Shown here: piece after piece, positions 33,530 to 42,796 of the stretch
Layout of the letters: each line of letters opens with the position of its first letter
Numbering within the stretch: position 1 is the stretch's first letter
Assembly (NCBI GenBank): GCA_964525565.1
Contig: CAZGHI010000013.1
Coordinates: forward strand, 1 to 63,212
DNA from: OLB6 sp964525565
GTDB taxonomy: Bacteria; Bacteroidota; Ignavibacteria; Kapaibacteriales; Kapaibacteriaceae
DNA length: 63,212 nt
Direction of reading: 5' to 3'
Program-made: the position numbers and the translations under genes
The notes under the pieces: generated by a model
Seen by the model: the letters and a program-made list of their open reading frames with translations, nothing else
The model's database searches: none
What the model was told of the DNA's origin: nothing

Positions 33530-35938
33530 TTAGAATTCAACAATCGTGACGCCATCGCCACCTTCTGCAATGGTTCCGCTGCGATAACCGGAAATGAGGT
33601 TCTGATGTTCAAGGAAGGTATGCACTACCTTCCGTAGAGCACCGGTGCCCTTACCGTGTATTATCGTTACAAACGGATGACCGAATACAACAGCATTGTC
33701 AATAAACTGCTCTGTAAGCCGAAGAGCTTCATCTGCGCGTGCTCCACGTATGTCTAAGGTCATTGAGGGCGTTGTTCGGGAACGTACAAAATCTTCAGAT
33801 TGTGTGCGTCTGAGCGCGTGCAGCGAATTCGCATCTGTAGCTGCCTTCTTTAATGAACTACGTTGTGCTGACACCAATTGCAACTTATCGCATGCAACGC
33901 GCAACTTTACATCGTTAATGTTAACAATTGCATAACCCCTATCATCAATCGTAATAATCGTTCCTTCAGAGTTCGTACCATCAATCCTGACAACGTCACC
34001 TACAGTTAATGATTGCGCTTCGGCATGCCCTTGGTTAGATACGTCGGATTGGCTAGTTAAACGTGTTATTTCTGTAGCTTTTTCATGAAACTCACGCTTA
34101 CTTTCTGCTACACTTTTCTGTTGTTCTCGTATCTCACGGATAGTGTTTTCGACAAGTGCTTTAGCACTATCTACGATCTCGGCGGCTTGTTCACGGGCAC
34201 TTGAAAGGAGCTTAGACTTTTTTTGATTGAGTTCATGCAGTTTGGTCTCGTATTCGATGCGAAGACGACGAGCTTGTTCCATGTCTGCCGCTGCGTTAGC
34301 TGAATACTGCTCAGCCTCCTTACGATGACGCTGGAGAAATCGGATACTTTCCTCCATTTCATTATGCAGTCCACCCAGGTAGTCTGATGCTCTGTTCAGT
34401 ACCGCATCCGGCATTCCAACCGATTGTGCAAGATCAAAGGCATAGCTGTTTCCGGGAACGCCTACAAGAAAGCGGAATGTTGGCGACATATTCACATCAT
34501 CAAATGCTAATGAAGCGTTTGTGATGTTCGATCGCGTTATAGCATATTGTTTTAGGGAACTTTGGTGTGTTGTTACTACGAAATAGGCACCGTGTTCTAT
34601 AAGTGCATCAAGAATGCCTGCAGCTAGTGCTCCTCCTTCTGCCGGGTCTGTTCCAGCACAGATTTCATCAATGAGTACCAATGCATGAGAATCGCAATGA
34701 TGCAGGATGTCGCGAAGTGTTATGATTTGCGAAGAGAACGTGCTCAAGTTGGCATCTATACTCTGGTGATCGCCGATAGATGTGAATATATTGCAGATTG
34801 TTGTCGTGCATTCACCCAGAGGAAAGATCCCACTAAACGCCATGCACAGGTTTAAACCGATTGTTTTCATAGCAACGGTTTTTCCACCAGCATTGGGACC
34901 ACTGATGAGGATCCCCCGTGTCTCATTCCCGATTGTTACTGAAAGCGGAACCACAGTATTCGGGTTCTGCCGCTCTCTCTTGCTCTGGTGCACAAGAAGC
35001 GGGTGCTTAACATTTAATAACTCAATTAGAGAATCAGTTGTAATGTTTGGTTTGCAGCCTCCATACTCTAAAGCATAGTGTGCACGTGCTTGTAGTGAAT
35101 CAATGTGGGCTAGAACGTTAATAGCATCGTTTAGGGCTATGCTTATTGCAGCAACTTCCGCAGTAAGTGTCGTTAGGATTCTCATGATTTCACGTTGTTC
35201 ACGTCCACGCAGTAACGACAACTCATTGTTGAGTTCGAACGTTTCAGCAGGTTCAAAGAACACCGTTTGTCCTGACTGACTTACACCATGAATAATACCG
35301 TCAACACTTCGTTTATTCTGAACGTGAAGCGGAAGCACAAAGCGTCCATCACGCTGAGTGATAAAGTCGTCTTGCAGTAGTTCTTCTTCGCTATACTTTT
35401 TCAGAATATGTTGAAGGCGGCTCCGTAGTCGTGCCTCAATGGCACGAATGTCGGAACGAATGTTTAACAGTTCACGGGAGGCATTGTCGCGAATGCCGCC
35501 GGACTCATCTATCGTATCAGTAATATGCTTTTCGTGTATTCTGTCGTCAACTAGTTGCTGCGCAAATGGCAACAGAGAAGGTGCTTTTTCTGATCTGTCC
35601 GTAAGGTATCGTTTCAGAACCCGTGATTGAACAAGTGCATCATATATACTGAGTAATTCGGGTGCGCTGAGGTAGTTGCCGGTAATACGGGACCGTTGCA
35701 ACAATGGCGTTACATTTGAAAATCCTTCCAGAGGCAACGTTTCTCCAGTGATGATGATTTGCATTGTTTCATCAACCTGGTGCAGCTCTCGTTGCAATTC
35801 AGATATGCCCGAAAGTGGGCGGAGGTTGCCAACAATTGTCGCCCCCACTTCTGTAACACAGTACGTCTGGATGTGATTCAGAACTGAATCAAAACTCAGT
35901 TCTTGCAGCATTCGTTCTTCCAGGCTCATCACGGACAT
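33530..35938 (-). CDS. mutS2: MutS2 family ATPase/endonuclease
   Basis: MutS paralogue implicated in suppressing homologous recombination or in rescuing collided ribosomes in some bacteria. 802 residues, normal length. The N-terminal lever/clamp region is to about 310. The ATPase has Walker A GPNAGGKTVAMKTIG (about 339-353), LSTFSSQI and the Walker B LVLIDEICAGTDPAEGGAL. A coiled coil runs about 515-625. The C-terminal Smr nuclease domain has LDIRGARADEAL and IIHGKGTGALR. It starts 1 base after the yqeY stop, so the two form an operon. Confidence 0.96.
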   Translation of the reverse strand: MSVMSLEERMLQELSFDSVLNHIQTYCVTEVGATIVGNLRPLSGISELQRELHQVDETMQIIITGETLPLEGFSNVTPLLQRSRITGNYLSAPELLSIYDALVQSRVLKRYLTDRSEKAPSLLPFAQQLVDDRIHEKHITDTIDESGGIRDNASRELLNIRSDIRAIEARLRSRLQHILKKYSEEELLQDDFITQRDGRFVLPLHVQNKRSVDGIIHGVSQSGQTVFFEPAETFELNNELSLLRGREQREIMRILTTLTAEVAAISIALNDAINVLAHIDSLQARAHYALEYGGCKPNITTDSLIELLNVKHPLLVHQSKRERQNPNTVVPLSVTIGNETRGILISGPNAGGKTVAMKTIGLNLCMAFSGIFPLGECTTTICNIFTSIGDHQSIDANLSTFSSQIITLRDILHHCDSHALVLIDEICAGTDPAEGGALAAGILDALIEHGAYFVVTTHQSSLKQYAITRSNITNASLAFDDVNMSPTFRFLVGVPGNSYAFDLAQSVGMPDAVLNRASDYLGGLHNEMEESIRFLQRHRKEAEQYSANAAADMEQARRLRIEYETKLHELNQKKSKLLSSAREQAAEIVDSAKALVENTIREIREQQKSVAESKREFHEKATEITRLTSQSDVSNQGHAEAQSLTVGDVVRIDGTNSEGTIITIDDRGYAIVNINDVKLRVACDKLQLVSAQRSSLKKAATDANSLHALRRTQSEDFVRSRTTPSMTLDIRGARADEALRLTEQFIDNAVVFGHPFVTIIHGKGTGALRKVVHTFLEHQNLISGYRSGTIAEGGDGVTIVEF

Positions 35939-35939
35939 G

Positions 35940-36382
35940 CTATCCGAGCATCTCCTTTACAATACGTTGAATAACTGCTCCATCGGCTTTTCCTTTTAGT
36001 GTCTTCATAGCAGCTCCCATAACCTTGCCAAAATCAGCGCTTGAAACTGCTCCCATTTCGGCAACGAGGGTAGCAATGGCATTCTTCACATCGCTTTCTG
36101 AGAGTTGTTCCGGGAGATACTCCATGATGATAGCCAGTTCTGCCCTTTCCTTTTCAGCTGCGTCGCTGCGTCCTGCACGTTCATACTGCTCGATTGCATC
36201 CTTTCTCTTCTTCGCAGCGGCGTTGAGGATTTTAAACTCATCATCGTCAGTCATGGCACGATCTGCCCCACTCTTCTCAAACTCAGAATACCCGCCCTTA
36301 TTGAGCGTAGAGTTTCCAGCCGGATGGTATCACGAGCAAGCATTGCTTGCTTCATATCGGAGTTGATTTTTTCGGTTAACAT
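35940..36382 (-). CDS. GatB/YqeY domain protein, interrupted by a one-base frameshift
   Basis: YqeY proteins are small relatives of the GatB tail domain, probably tRNA-associated. The first 33 codons (LTEKINSDMKQAMLARD, RLETLRSIRAGIL) are in one frame. The rest (FEKSGADRAMTDDDEFKILN, EYLPEQLSESDVKNAI, DFGKVMGAAMKTLKGKADG) is in the next frame. The break is near 36284. One missing G (CTG GAG read as CTG AGT) restores a 147-residue protein, the normal length. The downstream part could start alone at ATG 36254, but the conserved upstream part argues for one gene. A sequencing indel is likeliest. Two adjacent ATGs (36385, 36382) are possible starts. Confidence 0.85.
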
Positions 36383-36388
36383 CATGCA

Positions 36389-36396
36389 CAAAACTA
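36389..36396 (-). promoter_or_regulatory. -7 element TAGTTTTG directly before yqeY
   Basis: An exact TAnnTTTG match on the minus strand, 6 bases before ATG 36382 and 3 before ATG 36385. By the spacing of the other sites the second ATG is the more likely start. Confidence 0.4.
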
Positions 36397-36450
36397 CTGT
36401 AAACACGATCATGAACCACGAATCCTCAAACCAAGCATGGATGTTCATCG

Positions 36451-36458
36451 TATTTTTG
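36451..36458 (+). promoter_or_regulatory. -7 element TATTTTTG 7 bases before the HAD gene
   Basis: An exact TAnnTTTG match ending 7 bases before ATG 36466. Together with the site at 36389-36396 it makes a divergent pair of near-leaderless promoters in an 83-base spacer. Confidence 0.45.
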
Positions 36459-36465
36459 AACTGCG

Positions 36466-37143
36466 ATGTATAGAGCTGTAATATTCGATCTGGATAACAC
36501 GCTGGTGGACTTCATGGCTATGAAACGACAGGCCGTGGACGCAGCTATTGGCGCTATGATGGATGCAGGATTGCAGCTTACATTCGATCAGGTAAAAGAG
36601 CACATCGACAGTATTTATGCGGAACTTGGGATTGAATATCAGAAAGTATTCGATACACTACTGGAAAATGTACTTGGCCGTGTGGATCCGCGTATCATTA
36701 GTGCAGGGATCATCGCCTACCGGCGTGCACGTGAAGCAGCACTGAAGCCATACCCGCATGTTACGGCTACGTTAATGCACCTAAACCGCAAAGGACTGCG
36801 GCTGGGGATTTTAAGTGATGCCCCAACACGAGAAGCCTGGTTACGACTTTGCTTTATCAACTACCATCATTTTTTTGATGAAGTAGTGACGTTTGATGAC
36901 ACTGGGAAACGCAAGCCAGACCCGGCGCCCTTTCAGCTCATACTCAAGAGGTTGAATGTGCAAGCTCCGGAAGCTATTATGGTTGGTGACTGGGCAGAAC
37001 GCGACATGGTTGGTGCTCGCAATGTTGGAATGAAAACAGCATTTGCTAAGTATGGCGATGCATTCGGCAATCAGACAACGGAAGGAGTGGATTTCATCCT
37101 TGAAGACATTAAAGATCTCATCACAATAGTAACTCCCCAATAG
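36466..37143 (+). CDS. HAD-superfamily hydrolase (phosphatase)
   Basis: 225 residues. Motif I is FDLDNTLVD (residues 7-15) with the nucleophile Asp8. Motif II is GILSDAPT with Ser/Asp near 111-113. The motif III lysine is in DDTGKRKPDPAPF, and motif IV is GDWAERDMVGARNVGM. The helical insertion between motif I and II is a C1 cap, as in subfamily IA. Probably a small-molecule or nucleotide phosphatase; the substrate is unknown. It precedes def by 14 bases. Confidence 0.9.
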   Translation: MYRAVIFDLDNTLVDFMAMKRQAVDAAIGAMMDAGLQLTFDQVKEHIDSIYAELGIEYQKVFDTLLENVLGRVDPRIISAGIIAYRRAREAALKPYPHVTATLMHLNRKGLRLGILSDAPTREAWLRLCFINYHHFFDEVVTFDDTGKRKPDPAPFQLILKRLNVQAPEAIMVGDWAERDMVGARNVGMKTAFAKYGDAFGNQTTEGVDFILEDIKDLITIVTPQ

Positions 37144-37157
37144 CACGGTCTTTATTC

Positions 37158-37700
37158 ATGTTACCGGTTTATATCTATAACCATCCTATCCTGAGAGAAA
37201 AAACACAAGCTGTCACGGAAATCACAGACGATATCCGAACGTTAATCAGCGACATGTTTGCAACAATGTACAATGCAAACGGTATTGGGCTTGCTGCAAA
37301 TCAAATTGGTAGGGGGCTAGCCATCACCGTTGTTGATATTGCCGAAACCGAAGATAAAGCAGAGTCGAATGGACGATGCGTACTCATTAATCCAGTTATC
37401 GAGGCATATAGCGACGAAGTCGAAGAACTTGAAGAGGGATGCTTATCACTTCCAGAGTTCCGCGATATCGTGGCCCGGCCAGAGGCCATTCAGGTTCGCT
37501 ACTTTGACGAGAATCTTCGGGAACACGTCCGTGAGGTTGATGGCCTTATGGCGCGAGTTATTCAACATGAGGTGGATCATCTTAACGGTGTTTACTTTTT
37601 TGAGCGTCTGTCTCCCGTGCGGAGAGTGCTTTCTCAAAGCAAGCTCAAACGCATAGCTCGCGGGGAGTACGATGTACCGTACGATACGTTTCGGCAATAG
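37158..37700 (+). CDS. def: Peptide deformylase
   Basis: Removes the N-terminal formyl group from new proteins. 180 residues with all three motifs: GIGLAANQIG (about 42-51), EEGCLSLP (about 92-99) with the metal-binding Cys, and QHEVDHLNG (about 136-144) with the two His and catalytic Glu. It is probably co-transcribed with the HAD gene upstream. The usual partner fmt is not adjacent. Confidence 0.97.
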   Translation: MLPVYIYNHPILREKTQAVTEITDDIRTLISDMFATMYNANGIGLAANQIGRGLAITVVDIAETEDKAESNGRCVLINPVIEAYSDEVEELEEGCLSLPEFRDIVARPEAIQVRYFDENLREHVREVDGLMARVIQHEVDHLNGVYFFERLSPVRRVLSQSKLKRIARGEYDVPYDTFRQ

Positions 37701-37803
37701 CTCCTGTACTCTATTGCCGCAACCAACACGAATGTGCATGCTGCATACATCCCGGTTTATACCGGCATGAAGCTTTCCGGTTAACGTCGGGTTATGTCTT
37801 CGT

Positions 37804-39274
37804 TTAGTCAGTCACATCAATCTGCGCTCTTTGCAGGTGACCGCTGTAGTCAACATATACCGTTTTCCATTCAGTGAAAATATCGAATACTGTCCAGCCC
37901 CCTTCCCGGTGGCCGTTTCCAGTTCCTTTGATGCCGCCAAAGGGCATGTGGGCTTCCGCTCCTATCGTTGGTGCGTTTATGTAAGTGATACCGGCTTCAA
38001 TGTCTCGCATAGCTTGAAATGCGGAATGTACATTAGAGGTGTACACACTGCTCGATAAACCATACTTACAGTCATTCGCCAGAGAAATTGCCTGTTCGAA
38101 TGAAGAAACGACGGAAACACTCAGTACCGGTCCGAAAATTTCTTCTTTAAAGAGGCGATGATGTGGCTGTACATCAACAAAAATGGTTGGCTCAATAAAG
38201 TAGCCATGCTTACAGTTACCAGTGGTGAGGCGATTACCGCCAAGAATGCACGTGGCTTCTTTTTTACCGGCATTTATATGGGCGAGAATGTTGGTAAGCT
38301 GACGTTCATTAATGATTGGACCCACCTGTGTTTCACTCTCCATCCCGTTACCTACAACCAATGTAGCTGCGCGTGAAGTAAGCTCTTGCATCATTGGCTC
38401 ATAAATATCTTCATGGAGAATAAGGCGGCTTGTTGCTGTACAACGTTGTCCGGTTGTTCCAAATGCGCCCCATAATGCACCGTCAACTGCCAACGAAATA
38501 TCAGCATCGTGCAGTACGATTTGAGCGTTTTTCCCCCCCATTTCAAGACTTACTTTTTTATTAAGGGCACCACAGCGTTCTGCAATAAATCTTCCCGTAG
38601 TTGTGCTACCGGTAAAACCAATGAGTGCAACATCTTCATGCTCAACAAGAGCTTTACCGGCTTCAGCTGTTCCATGAATTACATTGAATACACCAGGGGG
38701 AATTCCGGCTTCGTGCAGGATTTCAGCAAAGATGTTCATACTGTGTGGCGCATCTTCGCTTGGCTTCACTACAACCGTGTTACCACAAGCAAGTGCCGGT
38801 AATATCTTCCACGAAGGTACTGCAATCGGAAAGTTCCATGCCGTGATGATGCCGCACACGCCAACGGGCATTCGGAAGCTTAGGTTCATTTTGTTTGGCA
38901 TTTCACTTGGTACCGTGTGCCCAAACAAACGTCTCGTTTCAGAGGCTGCATAGTATGCGGTATCTATGGCCTCTTGGATGTCTCCTCGCGTTTCTACGAG
39001 TGTTTTGCCCATTTCTCTCGTCATCACCTTCGCTAGTTCTTCTTTTCTGCGAGTAAAGATGTCACCAGCAATTCGAAGCAGCNNNNNNNNNNGGTGCAGG
39101 TACCAACCGCCAATGTACATAGGCATGCCTGGCTGCTTGCACAGCTTCATGCACATCGTGAGCATCGGAGTCTGGAAAAGAACCAATCACATCCCGAACG
39201 TCGGCCGGATTGTAGTTGATAAATTTTTTATTGGAATGAGACTCTGTCCACATTCCGTTAATGTAGTTTTTCAT
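37804..39274 (-). CDS. Aldehyde dehydrogenase family protein (contains N gap)
   Basis: NAD(P)-dependent aldehyde oxidation. The N-terminus from ATG 39274 (MKNYINGMWTESHSNKKF) is separated from the rest by ten N at 39083-39092, and the frames differ across it. The body has TAWNFPIAVPSWKILPAL, the NAD-binding GFTGSTTTGR, the catalytic Glu in VSLEMGGKNAQIV and the nucleophile Cys in GTTGQRCTATSR. FKEEIFGPVLSV and MPFGGIKGTGNGHREGG are C-terminal motifs. The full length is about 490 residues. The subfamily resembles ketoglutarate-semialdehyde or related ALDHs, but the substrate is not assignable. Confidence 0.92.
39083..39092. other. Assembly gap (10 N) inside the aldehyde dehydrogenase gene
   Basis: Frames differ on the two sides, so the real gap is not exactly 10 bases. 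Confidence 0.99.
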
Positions 39275-39299
39275 GTGAATCAGGTAGAATGGTAAATCA

Positions 39300-39307
39300 C
39301 AAACCTA
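39300..39307 (-). promoter_or_regulatory. -7 element TAGGTTTG upstream of the aldehyde dehydrogenase gene
   Basis: An exact TAnnTTTG match on the minus strand, 25 bases before ATG 39274. It forms a divergent pair with the promoter at 39313-39344. Confidence 0.4.
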
Positions 39308-39312
39308 CTGTG

Positions 39313-39344
39313 TTCGAAAAGAAGGTCACATTGTGTTAGATTCG
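39313..39344 (+). promoter_or_regulatory. Candidate -33/-7 promoter (TTCG-20-TAGATTCG)
   Basis: TTCG at 39313-39316 and TAGATTCG at 39337-39344 are separated by 20 bases, the same geometry as the TTTG-20-TACCTTTG promoter at 50899-50930. The leader would be about 20 bases long and includes a GGGAG-type ribosome binding site before ATG 39368. Confidence 0.4.
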
Positions 39345-39367
39345 AACAACAAAAACTGGGAGTGGAC

Positions 39368-40297
39368 ATGAAGATTGTTGTATCCGCACTTCTTGCCTTA
39401 ACGGCATTACATTGTTTAGCACAGGAAGATGTGCTCCGACCAAAAGGTCGGCCTGCCGGTTCGCCTGCACCAAATGGCACAACTCGGTTAACCGCGTATA
39501 TGGGTGTAGAAGCAGGCATTAATATTAACATGTTGTCGCAGAAGATAACCTGGGCTACCACACTTGAAAATTCACCGGAAGAGGTACTGCAATCCGGAAC
39601 AGGTATAAGTCCAATGATTGGATTGTTTGCAGATGTACCACTGTCACGGTCTATTGGAATTCAGTTTCGTGCTGCGTACGACCCCAAATATGTGAGCAAT
39701 ACGAAAAGTGATGGGATCGTGGAAGCAGAACGCTTATCGAATAAAGGAGTGATAACGGGTTTCGGTCCGATTGATGCCACCGTAGAGTCTCATTACCACA
39801 TAACCGCCAGTGCCATTTCGATTGCGGCGTTAGGTAGATTTAACCTTGTTGATGAGTTGTTTCTAACTGCCGGCCCCGTGCTGAACCTTGCTGTGGCCGA
39901 CGTACAGCGTACAGACCGTTTAACGGTGCTTGAGCCTGACGATGTAAACATTCTTATTGACTATGAAGGTAATAGCGGAACGTACAAAGAGATTACGCGA
40001 GAGACATCGCTTCATCAAAGTATTCTACCACAAAGTGTTGCCACTGAAGCGAGCACGTATGCAACCACGCGCTTGGCCGTAGAGTTTGGCTTAGGATATC
40101 GGTTCTTTGTAAACCAATCCAAGTCTATATACCTTGCTCCGAACGTACGATACCAGTTATTTCTTACTCCACTAACGGAATCGTTCACATCATTGGATAA
40201 TTCTCGGTGGGAATCGGAGGGAATGGTACCCATGAGTTTCGACAAAGCTTCGCTCAATACTCTGGCAATTATTCTTCAACTCGGTTTTGCATTGTAA
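39368..40297 (+). CDS. Predicted outer-membrane beta-barrel protein
   Basis: 309 residues with a clear signal peptide (IVVSALLALTALHCLA). The body is strand-rich (AYMGVEAGININMLSQKITW, RSIGIQFRAAYDP, LAVEFGLGYRFFVNQSKSIYLAPNVRYQLFLTPL) and ends in LAIILQLGFAL, a terminal beta-signal-like strand. It resembles PorT-like or outer-membrane protein beta-barrel domains of Bacteroidota. The next gene starts 7 bases after its stop and encodes an OmpA-domain propeller protein, so the two may form a barrel/peptidoglycan-anchor pair. No exact family was recognised. Confidence 0.72.
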   Translation: MKIVVSALLALTALHCLAQEDVLRPKGRPAGSPAPNGTTRLTAYMGVEAGININMLSQKITWATTLENSPEEVLQSGTGISPMIGLFADVPLSRSIGIQFRAAYDPKYVSNTKSDGIVEAERLSNKGVITGFGPIDATVESHYHITASAISIAALGRFNLVDELFLTAGPVLNLAVADVQRTDRLTVLEPDDVNILIDYEGNSGTYKEITRETSLHQSILPQSVATEASTYATTRLAVEFGLGYRFFVNQSKSIYLAPNVRYQLFLTPLTESFTSLDNSRWESEGMVPMSFDKASLNTLAIILQLGFAL

Positions 40298-40304
40298 GGG
40301 GGCT

Positions 40305-41762
40305 ATGTCTATGCGATACTTAACGCTTGTTTTGTTTGCTGCAACGGTATTAGTGTCAGCACAGGATGTTCAGATTACTCCCCTCGATAACAACACGGAA
40401 ACTGATGATTTTGCACCTTCCCCAACCCAACATGGCAGGATGCTGATCATATCGTCAGAGCGATCAGGAAAACAACAACTTTACGGCATGGAACGATCCA
40501 GTTCAGGTTGGAATTCACCGAAGAGATTGAGTGGCGACGTAAATGATGGCGATCATGTTGGTGCAGCCTCGGTAACATCGGATGGTCAGACAATGGTGTT
40601 TTCAGCTTTTCGACATTCTGTTGACGGTCAAGGTAGAACCGATCTCTACATGGCAAAAAAATCTGGTGGACAGTGGACGAACGTACAGAATCTGGGCGGA
40701 ACGGTGAACTCCTCGGCATACGACGCACAGCCTGCAATCTCTGCCGATGGCAGAGTAATTGTTTTCGCTAGTGATCGCTCCGGTGGTATGGGAGGAACGG
40801 ATTTATACATCACGGAACTTACCTCTCAGGGGTGGTCGGCTGCACGCCCACTAGAGGGAGCAAACAGTGGTGCTAACGAGATGAGTCCGATTATTAACGC
40901 AGATGGGAAAACGATAACATTTGCCAGTGACCGTCCGGGCGGCTCGGGTGGTTTTGATATATATGTAGCCCGACTTGATAACTCAAAAGCGTCGAATGTT
41001 CGTAATGCAGGTGCACCGATAAATACCATGGCCGACGAATTGTTCTATGCTTCTATACCGAATAGCAATCAAGCCTTCTTTGCCCGTACAACTGCGGAAG
41101 GAGATTACGACATCTACAGTGCAGTTCCCAACCCATTCCCGGGCGATCCGGTTACACTTGTCGAGGGCGTTGTTCGCAATGCTACTACCAAGAGTCCGGT
41201 AGGTTCAGAAATCATCGTAACTGATTTATCTACACAGAAGGCTATCGCCAGATTACGCAGCGATGATGAAACGGGAAGATACTATGTAACCCTAACACCC
41301 GGAAGAGTGTACTCTGTTACAGCAAAGGCACCCGGGTACATATTTCACTCCGAGAGATACGAAATTCCACCGGGCGCAAAGGGTCAAACGATTTCAAAAG
41401 ACATAGATCTGTCGCCTATCGACGGAGGTGCCGATCGCTTACTTGTATTCTTTGATTTTGATAAGTCGGAGTTGAAGAGTGAGTCGTTCCCAGACCTTGA
41501 AAGAGTTATTGAACTCTTACGAGAAAATCAAAACATTCGGATGAGGTTTGAAGGTCATACAGATGATCAAGGCGAACCCGGATATAATAAGTCTTTGAGT
41601 GAACGTCGTGCAAAAGCAGTAGCCGACTACGTTATTAGTGGCGGCATTGATGCGAGTCGTATTGAGAGTATTGGACACGGTAAAGCTAAACCACTCGTTC
41701 AAGGAACATCGGAAGAGGCACGTGCTTTGAATAGGCGTGTAGAAATGAAGGTGATAAAGTAG
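40305..41762 (+). CDS. PD40 (TolB-like) beta-propeller protein with C-terminal OmpA domain
   Basis: 485 residues from ATG 40305, with AAGGGGG 3 bases upstream. Signal peptide YLTLVLFAATVLVSA. Residues about 25-270 contain WD40-like PD40 repeats (VFASDRSGGMGGTDLYIT, TFASDRPGGSGGFDIYVA). A carboxypeptidase-regulatory-like segment follows (about 285-365). The C-terminal ~110 residues are an OmpA domain: FFDFDKSELKSES, RFEGHTDDQGEPGYNKSLS, ERRAKAVADYVI and NRRVEMKVI. This architecture is frequent in Bacteroidota, where such proteins link the outer membrane to peptidoglycan, sometimes with T9SS or gliding genes. Confidence 0.9.
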   Translation: MSMRYLTLVLFAATVLVSAQDVQITPLDNNTETDDFAPSPTQHGRMLIISSERSGKQQLYGMERSSSGWNSPKRLSGDVNDGDHVGAASVTSDGQTMVFSAFRHSVDGQGRTDLYMAKKSGGQWTNVQNLGGTVNSSAYDAQPAISADGRVIVFASDRSGGMGGTDLYITELTSQGWSAARPLEGANSGANEMSPIINADGKTITFASDRPGGSGGFDIYVARLDNSKASNVRNAGAPINTMADELFYASIPNSNQAFFARTTAEGDYDIYSAVPNPFPGDPVTLVEGVVRNATTKSPVGSEIIVTDLSTQKAIARLRSDDETGRYYVTLTPGRVYSVTAKAPGYIFHSERYEIPPGAKGQTISKDIDLSPIDGGADRLLVFFDFDKSELKSESFPDLERVIELLRENQNIRMRFEGHTDDQGEPGYNKSLSERRAKAVADYVISGGIDASRIESIGHGKAKPLVQGTSEEARALNRRVEMKVIK

Positions 41763-42445
41763 CTCCTGCCGTACATGTAATACGCAGCATTGCTGAATGC
41801 TGACGATATGTTCAGTTAAGCGTCCTCTTTACGTGGCGTTTTGCTCAGTTAACTCTCTGTTCATCCGAGATTAAAACCATGATTTAATGCTCAGTTCCCG
41901 GACCTCAGAGACGAAAAAGTACGTGAAATATAGTGTTTGGCTTTGGCAGCGCTTACTGGAATAACAGGTTCATCCTTCATCGCTCAGCATAGCAACTGGT
42001 TTCTAAGGTGTATGCGGGTCAGTCCGGTAACAATGTCTATAATCGTTATGAGTTCAAGCAGTATTGCTGGCGAGCTCATGTTCGCATTGGAATGGTACAT
42101 CAAGTGCAGCATACTGTGCATTCTACGATCAGCATCTACTACCGACAGAGTATTGTACGTTGATAAGAAATACAGTAAGTATGAATCGGTTGTGAAGCCA
42201 GACGATACAACATTTCCTGTATAGTTTTATCAACAACGTGTTTTTGAAGGTTAAGAACTCAAGTATCGAACCTTATGTGCTGTGTATTACTGATCGTGTA
42301 TGCATAGTCAGTAATTGGCATTTTGCTGACTTGTGTTCCATAATTATACCAAAGGCTATAAAAGGTAAGCACACCAGCATATGAAGGATGTTTCTTCGTT
42401 GTCCGATTCCGTTGCGCTTCACAGTGAAATTGTGATTCCTGTTCG
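41763..42445. other. Intergenic region, possible gene relic
   Basis: 683 bases without a supportable gene. A 7-bp hairpin (CAGCATT/AATGCTG, 41785-41802) follows the OmpA-propeller gene without a T-run. Between about 41930 and 42160 a plus-strand frame, broken by a TAG, encodes strand-like peptide (VFGFGSAYWNN, then YAGQSGNNVYNRYEF, then TISIYYRQSIV). It looks like a decayed C-terminus of an outer-membrane protein, and a neighbouring frame ends DKKYSKYESVVKPDD. No tRNA or terminator with a T-run was seen. The relic reading is speculative. Confidence 0.35.
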
Positions 42446-42796
42446 TTATCGCTGTCCACTTGCAAGTGCCACCCCCACGACAATCAGAACCATAGCAAGA
42501 ACTATTGATACATTGATTTTTTCTCCTTGAACCATCAGTGCGTACAGTAACGTTATTAAAAACACCATACCAGTATTGAGGGGTACAAACACATGAAGTT
42601 TGGTGAATGTTAGAATCATGCTAGTGACAACAAATGAACAGAATAAAAGAGCAACGCCAACGATTCCCGGTATAGAAAATATTGCAGCGATAAGTTCGCG
42701 AGGAGCAATGTTCTTACCGCCAAGAGCCTCGGTAAGCATGCCCATGCCAACCACGGCAAGTAGGCTCTGCAATAATGAGAGTGCAATAAGTTTCAC
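42446..42796 (-). CDS. Small drug/metabolite-type transporter (EmrE/EamA-like)
   Basis: 116 residues with four predicted membrane helices (LSLLQSLLAVVGMGML, ELIAAIFSIPGIVGVALLF, FVPLNTGMVFLITLLYALMV, VSIVLAMVLIVVGVALASG), the size and pattern of small multidrug resistance or half-EamA transporters. Such proteins act as dimers in the inner membrane. The EmrE-type essential glutamate near residue 14 is not seen; Glu23 in MLTEALGG is the closest. It starts in a 4-base ATGA overlap with the DUF4175 gene, the last gene of that operon. Confidence 0.7.
   Translation of the reverse strand: MKLIALSLLQSLLAVVGMGMLTEALGGKNIAPRELIAAIFSIPGIVGVALLFCSFVVTSMILTFTKLHVFVPLNTGMVFLITLLYALMVQGEKINVSIVLAMVLIVVGVALASGQR

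Noticed and set aside
41937..42224. 95-codon plus-strand open frame in the large spacer
   Set aside because: Composition is unlike a folded protein at its start, there is no ribosome binding site and no recognised family. Treated as part of a possible relic.
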